In this document: one piece after another, positions 1 to 6,510 of the stretch
How the letters are laid out: each line of letters starts with the position of its first letter
Numbering within the stretch: position 1 is the stretch's first letter
Virus record (IMG/VR): IMGVR_UViG_3300027763_000186
Span: 1 to 28,579 of that record
Length of the DNA: 28,579 nt
Source: a virus
Reading direction: 5' to 3' (one strand)
The notes under the pieces: model-generated
Told to the model about the DNA's origin: nothing
The model's input: only the letters and a program-made list of their open reading frames with translations
The model's database searches: none
Translations under genes and position numbers: made by a program

Positions 1-375
1 AGGATGATTGATTTGTTCAGGAGTCCAACCCATGGCCTTAGCACGTGATCTAGGAACTATATGGTCTAACTGTGGCTCGTGCCATTCCCAATCTTCACCA
101 CATTTAATTTTGTTTTCGCCTTTGCCCCAATCAAACTTGCGATATACTCCAACGCCGTCAGTCCAACCATCAGGTGCCTTGTCGTACATTTCTTGAGCCT
201 GTGTGTTATTCCAACGATATTTACTTTTGTAATATCCAAAAATTGCTACACGTTTCAAATCTCGAGTCTTACAGAATTCATTAAAGATGCTCATTGTGTA
301 ATAAGTACCCTCGTCAAATCCTTTGTAAGGCTCGAGAATTGAGATGCTCTCGTTTATAGCAACATGATTCTTCAT
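1..375 (-). CDS. HNH endonuclease-like protein, C-terminus cut by window edge
   Basis: The minus-strand frame starts at ATG 375 and stays open to the window edge (125 codons seen). Near the edge it reads DHIVPRSRAKAMGW, the His-containing first motif of HNH nucleases (D-H-I-V-P-R-S). The N-terminal part (MKNHVAINESISILEPYKGF) is not recognised. Its ATG overlaps the TAA of the upstream gene (TAATG), so the two are translationally coupled. Phage HNH proteins may be homing endonucleases or packaging-associated nucleases; the metal-binding half is outside the window, so the role stays open. Confidence 0.6.
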   Translation of the reverse strand, partial: MKNHVAINESISILEPYKGFDEGTYYTMSIFNEFCKTRDLKRVAIFGYYKSKYRWNNTQAQEMYDKAPDGWTDGVGVYRKFDWGKGENKIKCGEDWEWHEPQLDHIVPRSRAKAMGWTPEQINHP

Positions 376-1574
376 TAGACTAATGCCAATTTGAATTTCT
401 TGTTGCCGCTGGGCCAAGCAGGTTCTGCCCACTTGATGTTAGGAGCATACTTCTTACATACTTGGTAGATACCATGTGCAATAATCATTTCTTCTGGAAC
501 ACGACTATTGCTGTATGAAGCGGCAGTTTGATCCTTGTAAGCATCCTTAATGTTCTTGTGTAACTGTCCACCTGTATTTTTCTTAGGCCAGCGTTCAGAC
601 AATGCTGACATAATAGCATGATCTGCTACTAGGTCACTGTCTGTCAAGTTTTGATACTTTAGGAACTCCATTAAACCCCAACTATTGGCAGTATGGAACT
701 TGCTTGTTGGAAACAACTGTGCGTTGATTGTAGTAGCACGAGTAAAGTAATCCTTACCATATGTAATACGATACTTAATCATGTTACCGATACTAGTAAG
801 TGTACCCGCACGACTACCAGTTTCAATTTTTTCAATCACCTCAACGCCAAGATTTGTAAACAACTCATTGAGTTCGTAGCTGATAGCGTCTTCGGGCTCA
901 CTTGCCATGCCAGCTTCACGTGCGGCTGTTTCACGTTGTACGCGAATACGATAGCGGTCAAACTCACTAGACACAAGGCTGTGAATGTTTAATGCCGCAT
1001 ACTGCGATACATCCCAGAACTCGTCATCGCTTTCGATATAATTAATAGGAACTTCCTCAATACCTAAAATCATACAGGCAAGTATACGGTGCTGGGCATC
1101 GTTAACATACAGGAAACCCTTGGTATTCAATCGTCCAAGTCCTGGCAACACTAGTGCAGGATTGAAGCGGAAGATGATGTCTTCAAAAATATGACGTAAG
1201 AAAACGTCACGTTGTTTTTCGGCATTCTTAACTAGTTTGTCTAGTGGCTGAAAGTTTGTGCTACTATAGTTAAGTGCTTTGGTATTGAGTTTTTCTGCCG
1301 CATCTGAAAGGCTGTTAAAGATAGGGAGGTCAATACCTAATAATGGATTGTCAAGACCCATCAAATATAATTTGTTTAATGCATGAACGAGAACATCTAC
1401 TAGGGTAGGATGTTTGCCCAAACTACGTGTATTCACGTATTCTGGAATTCGTTTAAGACGAGATTTTTGTTCTGCGAGTGACAGTGAGGACCACTTAACA
1501 CGATCTTCAGGCGGGCCGAGTACTTTGAACAAGTCTGCGCCAAACGCCGCTACTAACTTTGGATGATAAGCCAT
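375..1574 (-). CDS. ParB/DGQHR-like domain protein
   Basis: A 399-residue protein. Around residues 140-180 it reads GFLYVNDAQHRILACMILGI followed by EEVPINYIESDDE, which resembles the DGQHR/ParB-N core (D-x-Q-H-R followed by a hydrophobic helix) found in ParB-like nucleases and in DndB/DUF6551-type phage proteins. The rest is helical and unrecognised. A consensus promoter lies upstream (TATAAT at 1650-1655), with an intrinsic-terminator-like hairpin between promoter and gene; the start is preceded by a purine-rich GAAAGAAAA. It is coupled to the HNH-like gene, which suggests joint action on DNA. Function is inferred from one motif only. Confidence 0.5.
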   Translation of the reverse strand: MAYHPKLVAAFGADLFKVLGPPEDRVKWSSLSLAEQKSRLKRIPEYVNTRSLGKHPTLVDVLVHALNKLYLMGLDNPLLGIDLPIFNSLSDAAEKLNTKALNYSSTNFQPLDKLVKNAEKQRDVFLRHIFEDIIFRFNPALVLPGLGRLNTKGFLYVNDAQHRILACMILGIEEVPINYIESDDEFWDVSQYAALNIHSLVSSEFDRYRIRVQRETAAREAGMASEPEDAISYELNELFTNLGVEVIEKIETGSRAGTLTSIGNMIKYRITYGKDYFTRATTINAQLFPTSKFHTANSWGLMEFLKYQNLTDSDLVADHAIMSALSERWPKKNTGGQLHKNIKDAYKDQTAASYSNSRVPEEMIIAHGIYQVCKKYAPNIKWAEPAWPSGNKKFKLALV

Positions 1575-1614
1575 TTAATTTTCTTTCTGCCCGATTCACG
1601 GTGCAACATAGTTT

Positions 1615-1644
1615 AAAAAATGTTGTATGATAACACACACAACA
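1615..1644 (-). terminator. Intrinsic terminator or 5'-end attenuator
   Basis: On the minus strand a 9-bp hairpin (TGTTGTGTG / CATACAACA, one G-U, loop TGTTAT) is followed by six T. It lies after IF-1 but also just after the -10 box at 1650-1655, so RNA started there would begin at the hairpin. It can end the IF-1 operon or attenuate the 375-1574 gene. Confidence 0.6.
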
Positions 1645-1649
1645 AGTAT

Positions 1650-1678
1650 ATTATAACTTCAACTTAACTAAAAGTCAA
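1650..1678 (-). promoter_or_regulatory. sigma70 promoter
   Basis: TTGACT, 17-nt spacer, TATAAT on the minus strand, reading toward the ParB/DGQHR-like gene. Confidence 0.8.
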
Positions 1679-1679
1679 G

Positions 1680-1895
1680 TCATAATCTGTATGTTATACG
1701 TCCTTTGGACATATCGTATGGGCTCATTTCTACTCGAACCCGATCTGCGAGAATCATTTTGATTTTATTCTGGCGAAGTCTGCCGTTTGTATAGCAGGTA
1801 ATCACATGTTGATTTTCCAAAGTAACACGAAACATATTGGCTGGAAGTACTTCGGAAATGGTACCTTCCAATTCAATCAACTCTTCTTTGCTCAT
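1680..1895 (-). CDS. infA: Translation initiation factor IF-1
   Basis: A 71-residue single OB-fold protein that aligns along its full length with bacterial IF-1: N-terminal MSKEELIELEGTISEVLP, central MFRVTLENQHVITCYTNGRLR, C-terminal DRVRVEMSPYDMSKGRITYRL. E. coli IF-1 has MFRVELENGHV and VELTPYDLSKGRI at the same places. IF-1 binds the 30S A site and helps IF-2 and IF-3 select the initiator tRNA. Its start overlaps the upstream AbrB-like gene (ATGA-type). The phage also carries an initiator tRNA and promoters placed for leaderless mRNAs, so altering host initiation is a plausible role. Few phages are known to encode IF-1. Confidence 0.93.
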   Translation of the reverse strand: MSKEELIELEGTISEVLPANMFRVTLENQHVITCYTNGRLRQNKIKMILADRVRVEMSPYDMSKGRITYRL

Positions 1896-2059
1896 ACTTT
1901 TTTAATGATTAATTGTCCGTCACTGGCTTCGATGTGCATGGTGTCGCCTTCTTTCCAACCTTGTGCTTCACAGATTTCTGGTGGGATTTTGAATATGACA
2001 TTGTCGGGATCGCCTTCAATGTCTTCAAATAGTTCTTCTACTAGGTAAGTTTTAGTCAT
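1892..2059 (-). CDS. AbrB/SpoVT-like DNA-binding domain protein
   Basis: A 55-residue protein from ATG 2059. An in-frame ATG at 2089 would overlap the upstream gene; I prefer 2059 because it falls after that gene's stop. The sequence IPPEICEAQGWKEGDTMHIE and the following DGQLIIKKV is the swapped-hairpin AbrB/MazE pattern (P-x-x-I...G...GD...I...). Such proteins are small transcription regulators or antitoxins. No toxin-like partner is adjacent; the next gene is IF-1, overlapping by 4 nt. A related C-terminal half occurs in the protein at 27142-27336. Confidence 0.65.
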   Translation of the reverse strand: MTKTYLVEELFEDIEGDPDNVIFKIPPEICEAQGWKEGDTMHIEASDGQLIIKKV

Positions 2060-2066
2060 ATTGTAT

Positions 2067-2654
2067 TTAATCGTCTTCGGGCCATTCACTAGGAACCCAT
2101 CCTAATGTTTGAAAGTCTTTGCGTATTTCTTCAGTCACTACACCTTCCGGTACATAGGTTCTACCGTCCTCGTCAAGTTCTGGCTTCTTATCACTTAATC
2201 CGTATCCGGTGTCTTGACTACCAATGCCACTACAATACCAATCAATATAGTCACCTGTTCCTAACATGTCAGAAACAACCCCGCCTGCACTACGCCAACT
2301 ACAAGACCAGTATTCATCTTTAAGAGCAGGCCACATGCCAATACGTTGCCAACGCATATTACATAACGCGGCATAGATATTTTGGGCATAGTTTTCGCTA
2401 GCACGAGCTTTCTCTAATATCCAAGAGGTGCTACGAAGATCATACTCGAGATTATCCTTTTGCCAAGCAGGATCTTTTAGATTTTCTTCATCCTGTTCTC
2501 GCCAAGTCTTGTACATATTAACATAGTCGGGATTTGGTTCTTTGCCCTCTTCCTCACAATGTTTGATATACCCTTCTTTTTGAAAAGTATGACGTTCTGG
2601 ACTAGAGCTTACTTTAACGCTTGTATCCGGTAAATCCAATTTTTCTGTAGACAT
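2067..2654 (-). CDS. Hypothetical protein, 195 aa
   Basis: An acidic, Trp-rich protein (WREQDEENLKDPAWQKD; WPALKDEYWSCSW) ending in EWPEDD. I do not recognise the family. The start is set by GGAGTGAG seven bases before ATG 2654; it overlaps the upstream exonuclease gene by 41 nt. It lies in one operon with the exonuclease, the AbrB-like gene and IF-1. Confidence 0.7.
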   Translation of the reverse strand: MSTEKLDLPDTSVKVSSSPERHTFQKEGYIKHCEEEGKEPNPDYVNMYKTWREQDEENLKDPAWQKDNLEYDLRSTSWILEKARASENYAQNIYAALCNMRWQRIGMWPALKDEYWSCSWRSAGGVVSDMLGTGDYIDWYCSGIGSQDTGYGLSDKKPELDEDGRTYVPEGVVTEEIRKDFQTLGWVPSEWPEDD

Positions 2655-3147
2655 TTCTCACTCCGATTGCTTGACGTTTTGCATCTTCTAAGGCATTATG
2701 TTTTGAGTCCTGTGGCATATCTGGATCTGCTAACTCAAATAATGTACGAGTATCTCGCATCTCCCAGAAGTTCCAGGGATACGCACGACCTAATTTTTCA
2801 TAAATGTTCTGTAGAATCATTAAGTCAAATGTAGCACCATGTGACCAAAAGTGACTACAGCCCCAAGCCAGTGCATGAAACTGATTCATAACTTCGTGGA
2901 TTGGAATACGGTTAAGAGGATTAAAGGCTTCTTCTTTAACGTCAGTCTGCTGTTTCCCCCACCAACTAATCGTATCGTCACTAACAGTACAGCCTAATTT
3001 ATCTTGACTGTCAATGTCTACACGTAGATAAAGTTCTTTCATTGGAGCATTAGTCCAAGGATCAAACCGAACTGCACCCAATGTCAAGATAGTTGCAGAA
3101 GTTTTTGTGTCGAGTGTTTCTAAGTCGACCATTAAGTGTTGTGCCAT
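2614..3147 (-). CDS. DexA-like 3'-5' exonuclease (DEDD family)
   Basis: A 177-residue RNase-T/DnaQ-fold exonuclease. ExoI motif is MVDLETL (D8, E10), the region WSHGATFDLMIL supplies the ExoII Asp, and KHNALEDAKRQA is the ExoIII HxxxxD signature. The overall form, including TISWWGKQ and FWEMRDTRTL, resembles phage T4 DexA (TIEWWKNQ, FWNQRDIRT). DexA-type enzymes degrade single-stranded DNA or RNA from the 3' end and may help recycle host nucleic acid. The ATG follows directly on the stop of the upstream membrane-protein gene (TAAATG), so it is probably coupled. Confidence 0.8.
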   Translation of the reverse strand: MAQHLMVDLETLDTKTSATILTLGAVRFDPWTNAPMKELYLRVDIDSQDKLGCTVSDDTISWWGKQQTDVKEEAFNPLNRIPIHEVMNQFHALAWGCSHFWSHGATFDLMILQNIYEKLGRAYPWNFWEMRDTRTLFELADPDMPQDSKHNALEDAKRQAIGVRNVYRKIGFTGYKR

Positions 3148-3516
3148 TTAGAGTACCAGTAAAATATAAATGAAAGAAATATAAGAAATTTGATGTGCCA
3201 TTTGATCGAGTCCTAAATGACTCCAAAACTGCGGAGTAGTAATATCACTATTACCGTAGTTCATCTTGAACCAATCAATGTGATAGTGTAAAACAAAATC
3301 TAATACCCCAATTAGTAGTGCAATGTCGGGCATAGTAAATAGAAAGAAAACCAAGAACGTGCCAATACCTTGTTTAAGGCTGTGCTTGATGCCTAGCCAA
3401 TCTAAGTAGATGCCTTTGTGTTTGACTTCTTCTGTACTTTGATTAACAAAGTCTATGTACCAATGTTTAACTTGAAGTAATACTAGTATTATGAGAGCGT
3501 ATTCAATGAATGTCAT
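3148..3516 (-). CDS. DUF3307-like integral membrane protein
   Basis: A 122-residue protein with four hydrophobic segments (about residues 4-16, 48-72, 75-84, 108-122). Conserved polar residues sit as in DUF3307: H18 and D22 in KHWYIDF, KHSLKQG, HYHIDW and LGLDQMAHQ. Function of this family is unknown. The TATAAT box lies exactly six bases before the ATG and there is no room for a Shine-Dalgarno site, so the mRNA is probably leaderless. First gene of the operon that runs down to IF-1. Confidence 0.65.
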   Translation of the reverse strand: MTFIEYALIILVLLQVKHWYIDFVNQSTEEVKHKGIYLDWLGIKHSLKQGIGTFLVFFLFTMPDIALLIGVLDFVLHYHIDWFKMNYGNSDITTPQFWSHLGLDQMAHQISYISFIYILLVL

Positions 3517-3522
3517 AGTCGT

Positions 3523-3551
3523 ATTATATGATCTTATCAGTTAAATGTCAA
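3523..3551 (-). promoter_or_regulatory. sigma70 promoter of a leaderless transcript
   Basis: TTGACA, 17 nt, TATAAT, then ACGACT and ATG. Transcription would start at or next to the start codon of the DUF3307-like gene. Confidence 0.85.
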
Positions 3552-3564
3552 GAGAAAGTTTAGC

Positions 3565-3592
3565 CAAAAAAATAGAGCCCGAAGGCCCTATT
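3565..3592 (-). terminator. Intrinsic terminator
   Basis: Minus strand: 9-bp stem AATAGGGCC / GGCTCTATT with a TTCG loop, then a T run. It begins at the stop codon of the kinase-like gene and lies directly before the promoter at 3523-3551. Confidence 0.85.
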
Positions 3593-4052
3593 ATACGTAC
3601 CAAATCTCTTTAAAGCCTTCTTCTAGAGTAGGTTCTTCCCACCCATCAATCATGCCTTGTACAACAGGCCAGGGAACATCCTTACCTGCACGATTGGCTA
3701 ATCGCTCTTTAAGCTCATCCAAATTTGGAGTACGGAACACGACTGCAATATGCTCATAGCCTGGAAGCATATTAAACTTCCTAGCACGACTTTTAACAGT
3801 GGTGCTAGTCTGATCCCAAAGTATTGTATGTCCATGCTCACGTGCAAATACTACCTGGTTAGCCATTAGTTCAACTGCTCGAGGCATATATTCTTCAAAG
3901 ACTTCTGAGTAAGTTGATCCGCACTCTCGAGCATAGTCTTCTACAAACGCATCTGTACTAACCACAGTCAAACCCAAAGCCCAGATTTGGTCCTTGATCC
4001 AAGTACTCTTTCCCGCACCCGGTACGCCGATGAGTTGATAACACGTAGACAT
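3591..4052 (-). CDS. P-loop kinase related to polynucleotide kinase (AAA_33)
   Basis: A 153-residue single-domain protein. Walker A is GVPGAGKST (residues 8-16), then VVSTDAF, DQTSTTVKSRARK (a lid and Arg region as in T4 Pnk SDTNLNPERR) and ELKERLANRAGKDVPWPVV (Pnk has ELVKRNSKRGTKAVPIDVL). This matches the 5'-kinase half of T4 polynucleotide kinase without the phosphatase half. A role in 5'-phosphorylation of nucleic acid, perhaps tRNA repair, is inferred from the family; no RNA ligase is in the window. Last gene of an operon, overlapping its upstream neighbour by one base. Confidence 0.7.
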   Translation of the reverse strand: MSTCYQLIGVPGAGKSTWIKDQIWALGLTVVSTDAFVEDYARECGSTYSEVFEEYMPRAVELMANQVVFAREHGHTILWDQTSTTVKSRARKFNMLPGYEHIAVVFRTPNLDELKERLANRAGKDVPWPVVQGMIDGWEEPTLEEGFKEIWYV

Positions 4053-4219
4053 TAATGCACCGCTTCCTTAGCATCTACCTCACATTCAACTACCCAATTC
4101 TCAAACTGGGTAAACTTGTTTACTTCTACACCTAAGCCAACTGCTTCGTTGACAAAATGCTTTAGAAGCGCATTGTAAAGTTCATCGGGCATTGTATCTT
4201 TATCAAATTTAATTTTCAT
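4052..4219 (-). CDS. Small hypothetical protein, 55 aa
   Basis: Reads MKIKFDKDTMPDELYNALLK and ends ECEVDAKEAVH. It shares single-base overlaps (TAATG) with both neighbours, so its start and stop are fixed by context. Not recognised. Confidence 0.6.
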   Translation of the reverse strand: MKIKFDKDTMPDELYNALLKHFVNEAVGLGVEVNKFTQFENWVVECEVDAKEAVH

Positions 4220-4410
4220 TACCAATTCTCCACACCTGATACTTCAATAGAAATCTTTGCAGGATAATCTGCAATCTCTGTGTCGTAAGTTAGCGTAAGA
4301 ATACTACCAATGCCAGAATCAGTAGTCTGCTCTAGCACAAAATATTCTGTACCAACTTCTTCACAGATCTTTTTGATCTTATCCAACTCAAATACGTTTA
4401 ATCTAATCAT
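4219..4410 (-). CDS. Small hypothetical protein, 63 aa
   Basis: Begins MIRLNVFELDKIKKICEEVG after the ribosome site AAGGATT; its stop overlaps the next ATG. Beta-rich C-terminus. Not recognised. First gene of the operon leading to the kinase-like protein. Confidence 0.6.
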   Translation of the reverse strand: MIRLNVFELDKIKKICEEVGTEYFVLEQTTDSGIGSILTLTYDTEIADYPAKISIEVSGVENW

Positions 4411-4420
4411 TTTAAATCCT

Positions 4421-4450
4421 TAAAAAACGAGCCTACATTGTAGGCCCGTT
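4421..4450 (-). terminator. Intrinsic terminator overlapping a stop codon
   Basis: Stem AACGGGCCTAC / GTAGGCTCGTT (11 bp, one G-U) followed by five T. The TAG of the metallophosphoesterase gene is inside the 3' arm. Confidence 0.85.
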
Positions 4451-5038
4451 CCCATTTTTAAAACCAACACTTCCGCCTTCAGCTTCAATGCGAGCAATAA
4501 CATCTTCAAACAAGATGGGAGCAAAGTCCGGGGTCTGTTCTACGCATACGCAATGGTAGCGGACATCGTTCTCATCACTGTATAAGATCTCTCCAGTCCT
4601 AGCATCAACACCTCGGGCCTTCTTCACGCGATTTGCATGAGTATGACCGTGAATGTTAACTCCAAAACGTCCCATTGAATCTGAGTGTAATGGAATATGG
4701 CTTAAGATCATTCCGTTCATAACATGGTATGCTCGTAATTCTCTAAAGTACATTCTGTACTCGTCATCACGGAAGATGTCGTGGTTACCGCGGATTAACA
4801 CCTTGTCGCCGTTTAAACGACTTAAGACTTTTAATGCCTTGCGGTTAATAACAACGTCACCTAAGTGATAGACCTTGTCAGTGGGCTTGACTCGGTCGTT
4901 CCAAGCCTTGACCATTGCTTCGTCCATTTCCTCAGGACTATCCCACGGACGTAATTTTGTAACACCATCGTTACGTGTGAAGCGGCATACACCTGTGTGT
5001 CCAAAGTGCGTGTCGCTTACTAAGAATACACTTGGCAT
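4433..5038 (-). CDS. Calcineurin-like metallophosphoesterase
   Basis: A 201-residue protein with the full motif set: SDTHFGH (residues 8-14), HLGDVV, RGNHD, and the pair LSHIP and GHTHANR. These ligate a di-metal centre that hydrolyses phosphoesters. The substrate cannot be told from sequence; phage relatives include nucleic-acid and nucleotide phosphatases. The start follows AAGGAGC. First in line after two small genes. Confidence 0.85.
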   Translation of the reverse strand: MPSVFLVSDTHFGHTGVCRFTRNDGVTKLRPWDSPEEMDEAMVKAWNDRVKPTDKVYHLGDVVINRKALKVLSRLNGDKVLIRGNHDIFRDDEYRMYFRELRAYHVMNGMILSHIPLHSDSMGRFGVNIHGHTHANRVKKARGVDARTGEILYSDENDVRYHCVCVEQTPDFAPILFEDVIARIEAEGGSVGFKNGNGPTM

Positions 5039-5052
5039 ATTATGCTCCTTTC

Positions 5053-5226
5053 TTAATAAACTTCTTTTATAATATTATACTCACTAGCAGGCCATTTGGC
5101 TTTGAATTCTTCCGACTTAACGTACTCGTTATATGCTTTAGCATCAAAAAACATTTTATGAAATTCTGTTTTCATTGAACCTTTTTTGGTCACTGTAAGA
5201 TAAACCGATTTTGCTTTGCCCGCCAT
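5053..5226 (-). CDS. Small basic hypothetical protein, 57 aa
   Basis: Reads MAGKAKSVYLTVTKKGSMKT and ends EYNIIKEVY. It lies between two coding regions with ordinary spacing. Not recognised. Confidence 0.55.
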   Translation of the reverse strand: MAGKAKSVYLTVTKKGSMKTEFHKMFFDAKAYNEYVKSEEFKAKWPASEYNIIKEVY

Positions 5227-5236
5227 TTAGTATCCT

Positions 5237-5638
5237 TTACTCGATTGATTTTCTAAAAATGATTTCTTGTCTTGCAAAGGCATCCTGTTCCCAAGGTTGA
5301 TCCAAATACTTGGTTCGTTTGGTAAACCGTTTGCCTTTCCAATAGTTTACTCCATTCTTTACTTTAAGAATACCTTTGGCAAACTGTCGCACATGAACCA
5401 TCTCGTGTGCAAGTGTGAGTCCGATATCTTTAATAGACAATGAAGGTTTAATAATCACTACGTAACTGTCAAGGACATCAATGGGCACAGTATATCCCAT
5501 ACCTTCGCAGTCTTGCTCAAGTTTGATAAAAACAGATTTTCTGCTGTTATCCAAACCTAGCTGTGTAACTATCGAAGGAAGAATAGCTTCTATAAACTTC
5601 CTCTTCTTTGGGCTACGTGCTTCAACTCGAATGTCCAT
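5237..5638 (-). CDS. SprT-like zinc metallopeptidase
   Basis: A 133-residue protein with LAHEMVHVRQF (HExxH at about residues 77-81) and a downstream DQPWEQDAFARQ that could give the third ligand. The arrangement (HEMxHVRQ then WEQDA) is typical of small phage SprT-like proteins. The substrate is unknown. Upstream are AAGGAGCG and a consensus promoter. A second, longer HExxH protein is at 25712-26443. Confidence 0.7.
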   Translation of the reverse strand: MDIRVEARSPKKRKFIEAILPSIVTQLGLDNSRKSVFIKLEQDCEGMGYTVPIDVLDSYVVIIKPSLSIKDIGLTLAHEMVHVRQFAKGILKVKNGVNYWKGKRFTKRTKYLDQPWEQDAFARQEIIFRKSIE

Positions 5639-5664
5639 TGTGCGCTCCTTGTTACTATAATGTT

Positions 5665-5693
5665 ATTATAACATCATTCTGCTAGTTAGTCAA
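5665..5693 (-). promoter_or_regulatory. sigma70 promoter
   Basis: TTGACT, 17 nt, TATAAT. The -35 box lies in the last codons of the phosphatase gene. It drives the SprT-like gene and those below it. Confidence 0.85.
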
Positions 5694-6201
5694 CCGGATT
5701 CTTTGGAGTAATAAATCCCCACTCGTTTACTGTGCCATGTACATCGTAGGACTTTTCTTCACTGTCGTATGTCCAACCCAAAATTCTCATCATCTTGTGC
5801 TTGACTAACAAGTTTGGAGCACGGAAACGCTCGCAATCCGCAAAGCCCATCATCACACCGACCTCACAGACCGCACCCGACCTGCAAATACCTGCATGAC
5901 AGTGAACAACAACATTCATCCGATTCTCAAATGCATGTTGCAAAAGAGCCACAAGTTGTTTGGCCTGCTCGTCTGTAATAGCAAACTCACTCAAATCAAT
6001 AGTCTTGCCATCACCGGTATTGGTCATGCCATCTTCTTCTATATCCAAAAATGTAAACTGATGTACTTCTTTGAATGTGTGCTTTGGCACAGGAAATGCC
6101 ATGTCATGATCTGAGATTTGGATCAGCATACTATTAACACCACAGTCATGGTGTTGTCCTTTTGCTACATTTTCCAACGGAATATTTTCAATCCAAGGCA
6201 T
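5686..6201 (-). CDS. Protein tyrosine / dual-specificity phosphatase-like
   Basis: A 171-residue protein with the P-loop signature VVVHCHAGICRSGA (C-x5-R), preceded by an Asp-containing stretch that could give the general acid. Phage relatives are found in several large genomes; targets are unknown, and RNA 5'-triphosphatases share the same fold. Good ribosome site AAGGAGAG. It overlaps the stop of the small gene before it by one base. Confidence 0.75.
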   Translation of the reverse strand: MPWIENIPLENVAKGQHHDCGVNSMLIQISDHDMAFPVPKHTFKEVHQFTFLDIEEDGMTNTGDGKTIDLSEFAITDEQAKQLVALLQHAFENRMNVVVHCHAGICRSGAVCEVGVMMGFADCERFRAPNLLVKHKMMRILGWTYDSEEKSYDVHGTVNEWGFITPKNPVD

Positions 6202-6428
6202 TATGTTCTCTCCTTTTTAACGCGACCAATACGGCCGGCTTTGTTCCAATCATAGGCAACGCCATCTGGGCACTTACCATCTTTGATACTGTCTACTCCA
6301 AATATGCCTACCATTTCGAAATCTGCACCTTTGATGGTTACAAACTCATTCATGCTCTTAGCAACATTCATTGCTTCGGCAAGTGTAAGAACTTTAAATG
6401 TTTCTTCTTTTCCTATTACTTTATACAT
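6201..6428 (-). CDS. Hypothetical protein, 75 aa, leaderless
   Basis: Starts MYKVIGKEETFKVLTLAEAM. The TATAAT box is exactly six bases before ATG 6428 and there is no ribosome binding site, so the mRNA is probably leaderless. Not recognised. Shares a base with the next gene. Confidence 0.6.
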   Translation of the reverse strand: MYKVIGKEETFKVLTLAEAMNVAKSMNEFVTIKGADFEMVGIFGVDSIKDGKCPDGVAYDWNKAGRIGRVKKERT

Positions 6429-6434
6429 AAGACT

Positions 6435-6463
6435 ATTATAAACTCAAAAGAAAACCCTGTCAA
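6435..6463 (-). promoter_or_regulatory. sigma70 promoter of a leaderless transcript, inside a terminator
   Basis: TTGACA, 17 nt, TATAAT, then AGTCTT and ATG. The -35 box is part of the 3' arm of the terminator that ends the DUF2828 gene. Confidence 0.85.
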
Positions 6464-6484
6464 CCAAAACAGCTGACAGGGTTT
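6452..6484 (-). terminator. Intrinsic terminator with embedded -35 box
   Basis: Perfect 11-bp stem AAACCCTGTCA / TGACAGGGTTT, loop of 11 nt, then TCTTTT on the minus strand. It follows the DUF2828 gene. Confidence 0.85.
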
Positions 6485-6490
6485 AGGGGT

Positions 6491-6509
6491 TGTTGTATTT
6501 CTACAACAG
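6491..6509. repeat. GAAA-loop hairpin, copy 1
   Basis: A 7-bp stem TGTTGTA / TACAACA closing a GAAA tetraloop (minus strand), in the 3' untranslated part of the DUF2828 gene. The same 19 bases occur at 17729-17747. Confidence 0.6.
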
Positions 6510-6510
6510 C

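Noticed and set aside
693-992. Plus-strand frames opposite the ParB/DGQHR-like gene and similar long antisense frames elsewhere
   Set aside because: They are frame shadows of clear minus-strand genes, without ribosome sites or recognisable domains.
1892-2059. AbrB-like and IF-1 genes as a toxin-antitoxin pair
   Set aside because: IF-1 is a clear housekeeping factor and no toxin family is seen next to the AbrB-like gene.
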